Source of the DNA: Microbacterium sp.
GTDB taxonomy: Bacteria; Actinomycetota; Actinomycetes; Actinomycetales; Microbacteriaceae
Direction of reading: 5' to 3'
DNA: 5,695 bases
NCBI GenBank assembly: GCA_031286555.1
Contig: JAITUD010000278.1
Span: 1 to 5,695, forward strand
In this document: positions 5,157 to 5,695 of the stretch, in pieces
How the letters are laid out: the number at the start of each line of letters is the position of its first letter
Numbering within the stretch: position 1 is the stretch's first letter
Translations under genes and position numbers: made by a program
Notes under the pieces: model-generated
What the model saw: the letters and a program-made list of their open reading frames with translations, nothing else
Databases searched by the model: none
What the model was told of the DNA's origin: nothing

Positions 5157-5695
5157 TTGAGCGAGTCGAGTACGTCGCGGCGCCCCCTCGCCCGTCATGG
5201 TCAGCAGTCCAGCCCGTCGTTCGTCGGCCAGCTGCTGAAGATCGTCGGCATCTTCGCCGCCGTCGTGCTGGTCAGTGGCTTCGCCGTGGGCGGCTACGTG
5301 CTCCTGGGTCTCACCTCCACCGTGCAGGCGAACGCCGTCGAGCTCGAGGGCCAGAAGGCGGTTCCGCCGGACATCGGCGCCTACGAGGGCGGTTTCAACC
5401 TGCTGCTCACCGGCGTGGACACCTGTGAGGCCAAGTACGCGCACCTGTTCGGCAAGCGCTGCGAGGGCGGCGACAGCGAGGGCACCCTCAACGACGTCAA
5501 CCTGCTCATCCACGTGTCCGCGGAACCGCGGCGAGTGACCGCGGTCAGCTTCCCCCGAGACATGATGGTTCCCATCCCGTCCTGCGAGAACGAGAACGGG
5601 CGCGTCAGCTCGGCGATGAGCAAGCAGCCGCTCAACTCGGCATGGGAGTACGGCGGCCTGAGCTGCGTCGCCAAGACGATCACCGAGCTCACGGG
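5157..5695 (+). CDS. LCP (LytR-CpsA-Psr) family protein, 3' end missing
   Basis: LCP enzymes move undecaprenyl-phosphate-linked glycopolymers (teichoic-acid-like or other secondary polymers) onto peptidoglycan outside the membrane. The visible 179 residues begin at TTG 5157 behind a GAAAGG ribosome binding site; no ATG or GTG start is sensible, since ATG 5103 is in the tRNA and GTG 5265 is in the membrane helix. Residues 1-28 are a basic, Ser-rich cytoplasmic tail, and about 29-52 form one transmembrane helix. The LCP domain then starts: F80-N-L-L-L-T-G-V-D88, L111-N-D113-V-N-L-L, and V130-S-F-P-R134-D135, which correspond to the family's LLLGxD, RSDT and SIPRD blocks. Cysteines at 90, 102, 143 and 170 are extracytoplasmic and may form disulfides. 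The canonical Arg before D113 is missing. The gene starts 22 nt after tRNA-Ser and may share its transcript. It continues past the window. Confidence 0.88.
   Translation, partial: MSESSTSRRPLARHGQQSSPSFVGQLLKIVGIFAAVVLVSGFAVGGYVLLGLTSTVQANAVELEGQKAVPPDIGAYEGGFNLLLTGVDTCEAKYAHLFGKRCEGGDSEGTLNDVNLLIHVSAEPRRVTAVSFPRDMMVPIPSCENENGRVSSAMSKQPLNSAWEYGGLSCVAKTITELT

Noticed and set aside
5518..5531. CCGCGG-AA-CCGCGG direct repeat in the LCP gene
   Set aside because: It is a short GC-rich coincidence within codons for S-A-E-P-R-R; nothing ties it to regulation.
1..5695. An undescribed defence, mobile or biosynthetic system
   Set aside because: All genes but one belong to known housekeeping or envelope families, and the one unknown (the lipoprotein) has no partner genes in the window.

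Overview
The window reads as ordinary chromosomal DNA from a high-GC actinobacterium. GC is roughly 70% by eye, third codon positions are strongly G/C, promoters are of the leaderless TANNNT type, and one gene starts with TTG. The protein style and gene order (cls / lipoprotein / lipid kinase / serS / HAD / tRNA-Ser / LCP) suggest Microbacteriaceae, perhaps Microbacterium. That placement is an inference from recall, not from a search.

Layout from left to right: (1) The C-terminal two thirds of a cardiolipin synthase with both HKD motifs, cut by the window's left edge. A GC-rich hairpin spans its stop codon. (2) A secreted lipoprotein of unknown function, 239 aa, with a clear lipobox and two tandem copies of a two-cysteine domain. 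It lies tail to tail, one base away, with (3) a diacylglycerol/lipid kinase family gene on the minus strand. (4) serS, divergent from the kinase gene across a 57-bp gap that holds two leaderless promoters back to back. (5) A Cof-type HAD hydrolase whose start codon overlaps the serS stop (ATGA). (6) A 124-bp intergenic region with several symmetric elements and a TAGACT -10 box, leading into tRNA-Ser(UGA). (7) An LCP (LytR-CpsA-Psr) family cell-wall glycopolymer transferase. It starts at a TTG 22 nt after the tRNA and runs off the right edge.

Two themes link the genes. One is the cell envelope: cardiolipin synthesis, lipid phosphorylation, an exported lipoprotein and an LCP ligase. The other is serine decoding: seryl-tRNA synthetase lies less than 1 kb upstream of a tRNA-Ser. 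serS and the HAD gene look like an operon, and tRNA-Ser and the LCP gene may share a transcript. The rest look like single-gene units.

I see no mobile element, CRISPR array, phage gene, toxin-antitoxin pair or defence system, and no convincing undescribed multi-gene system. The observations most worth checking are the duplicated lipoprotein domain, the three leaderless starts with identical spacing, the structured region around the tRNA, and the possible tRNA-mRNA dicistron.
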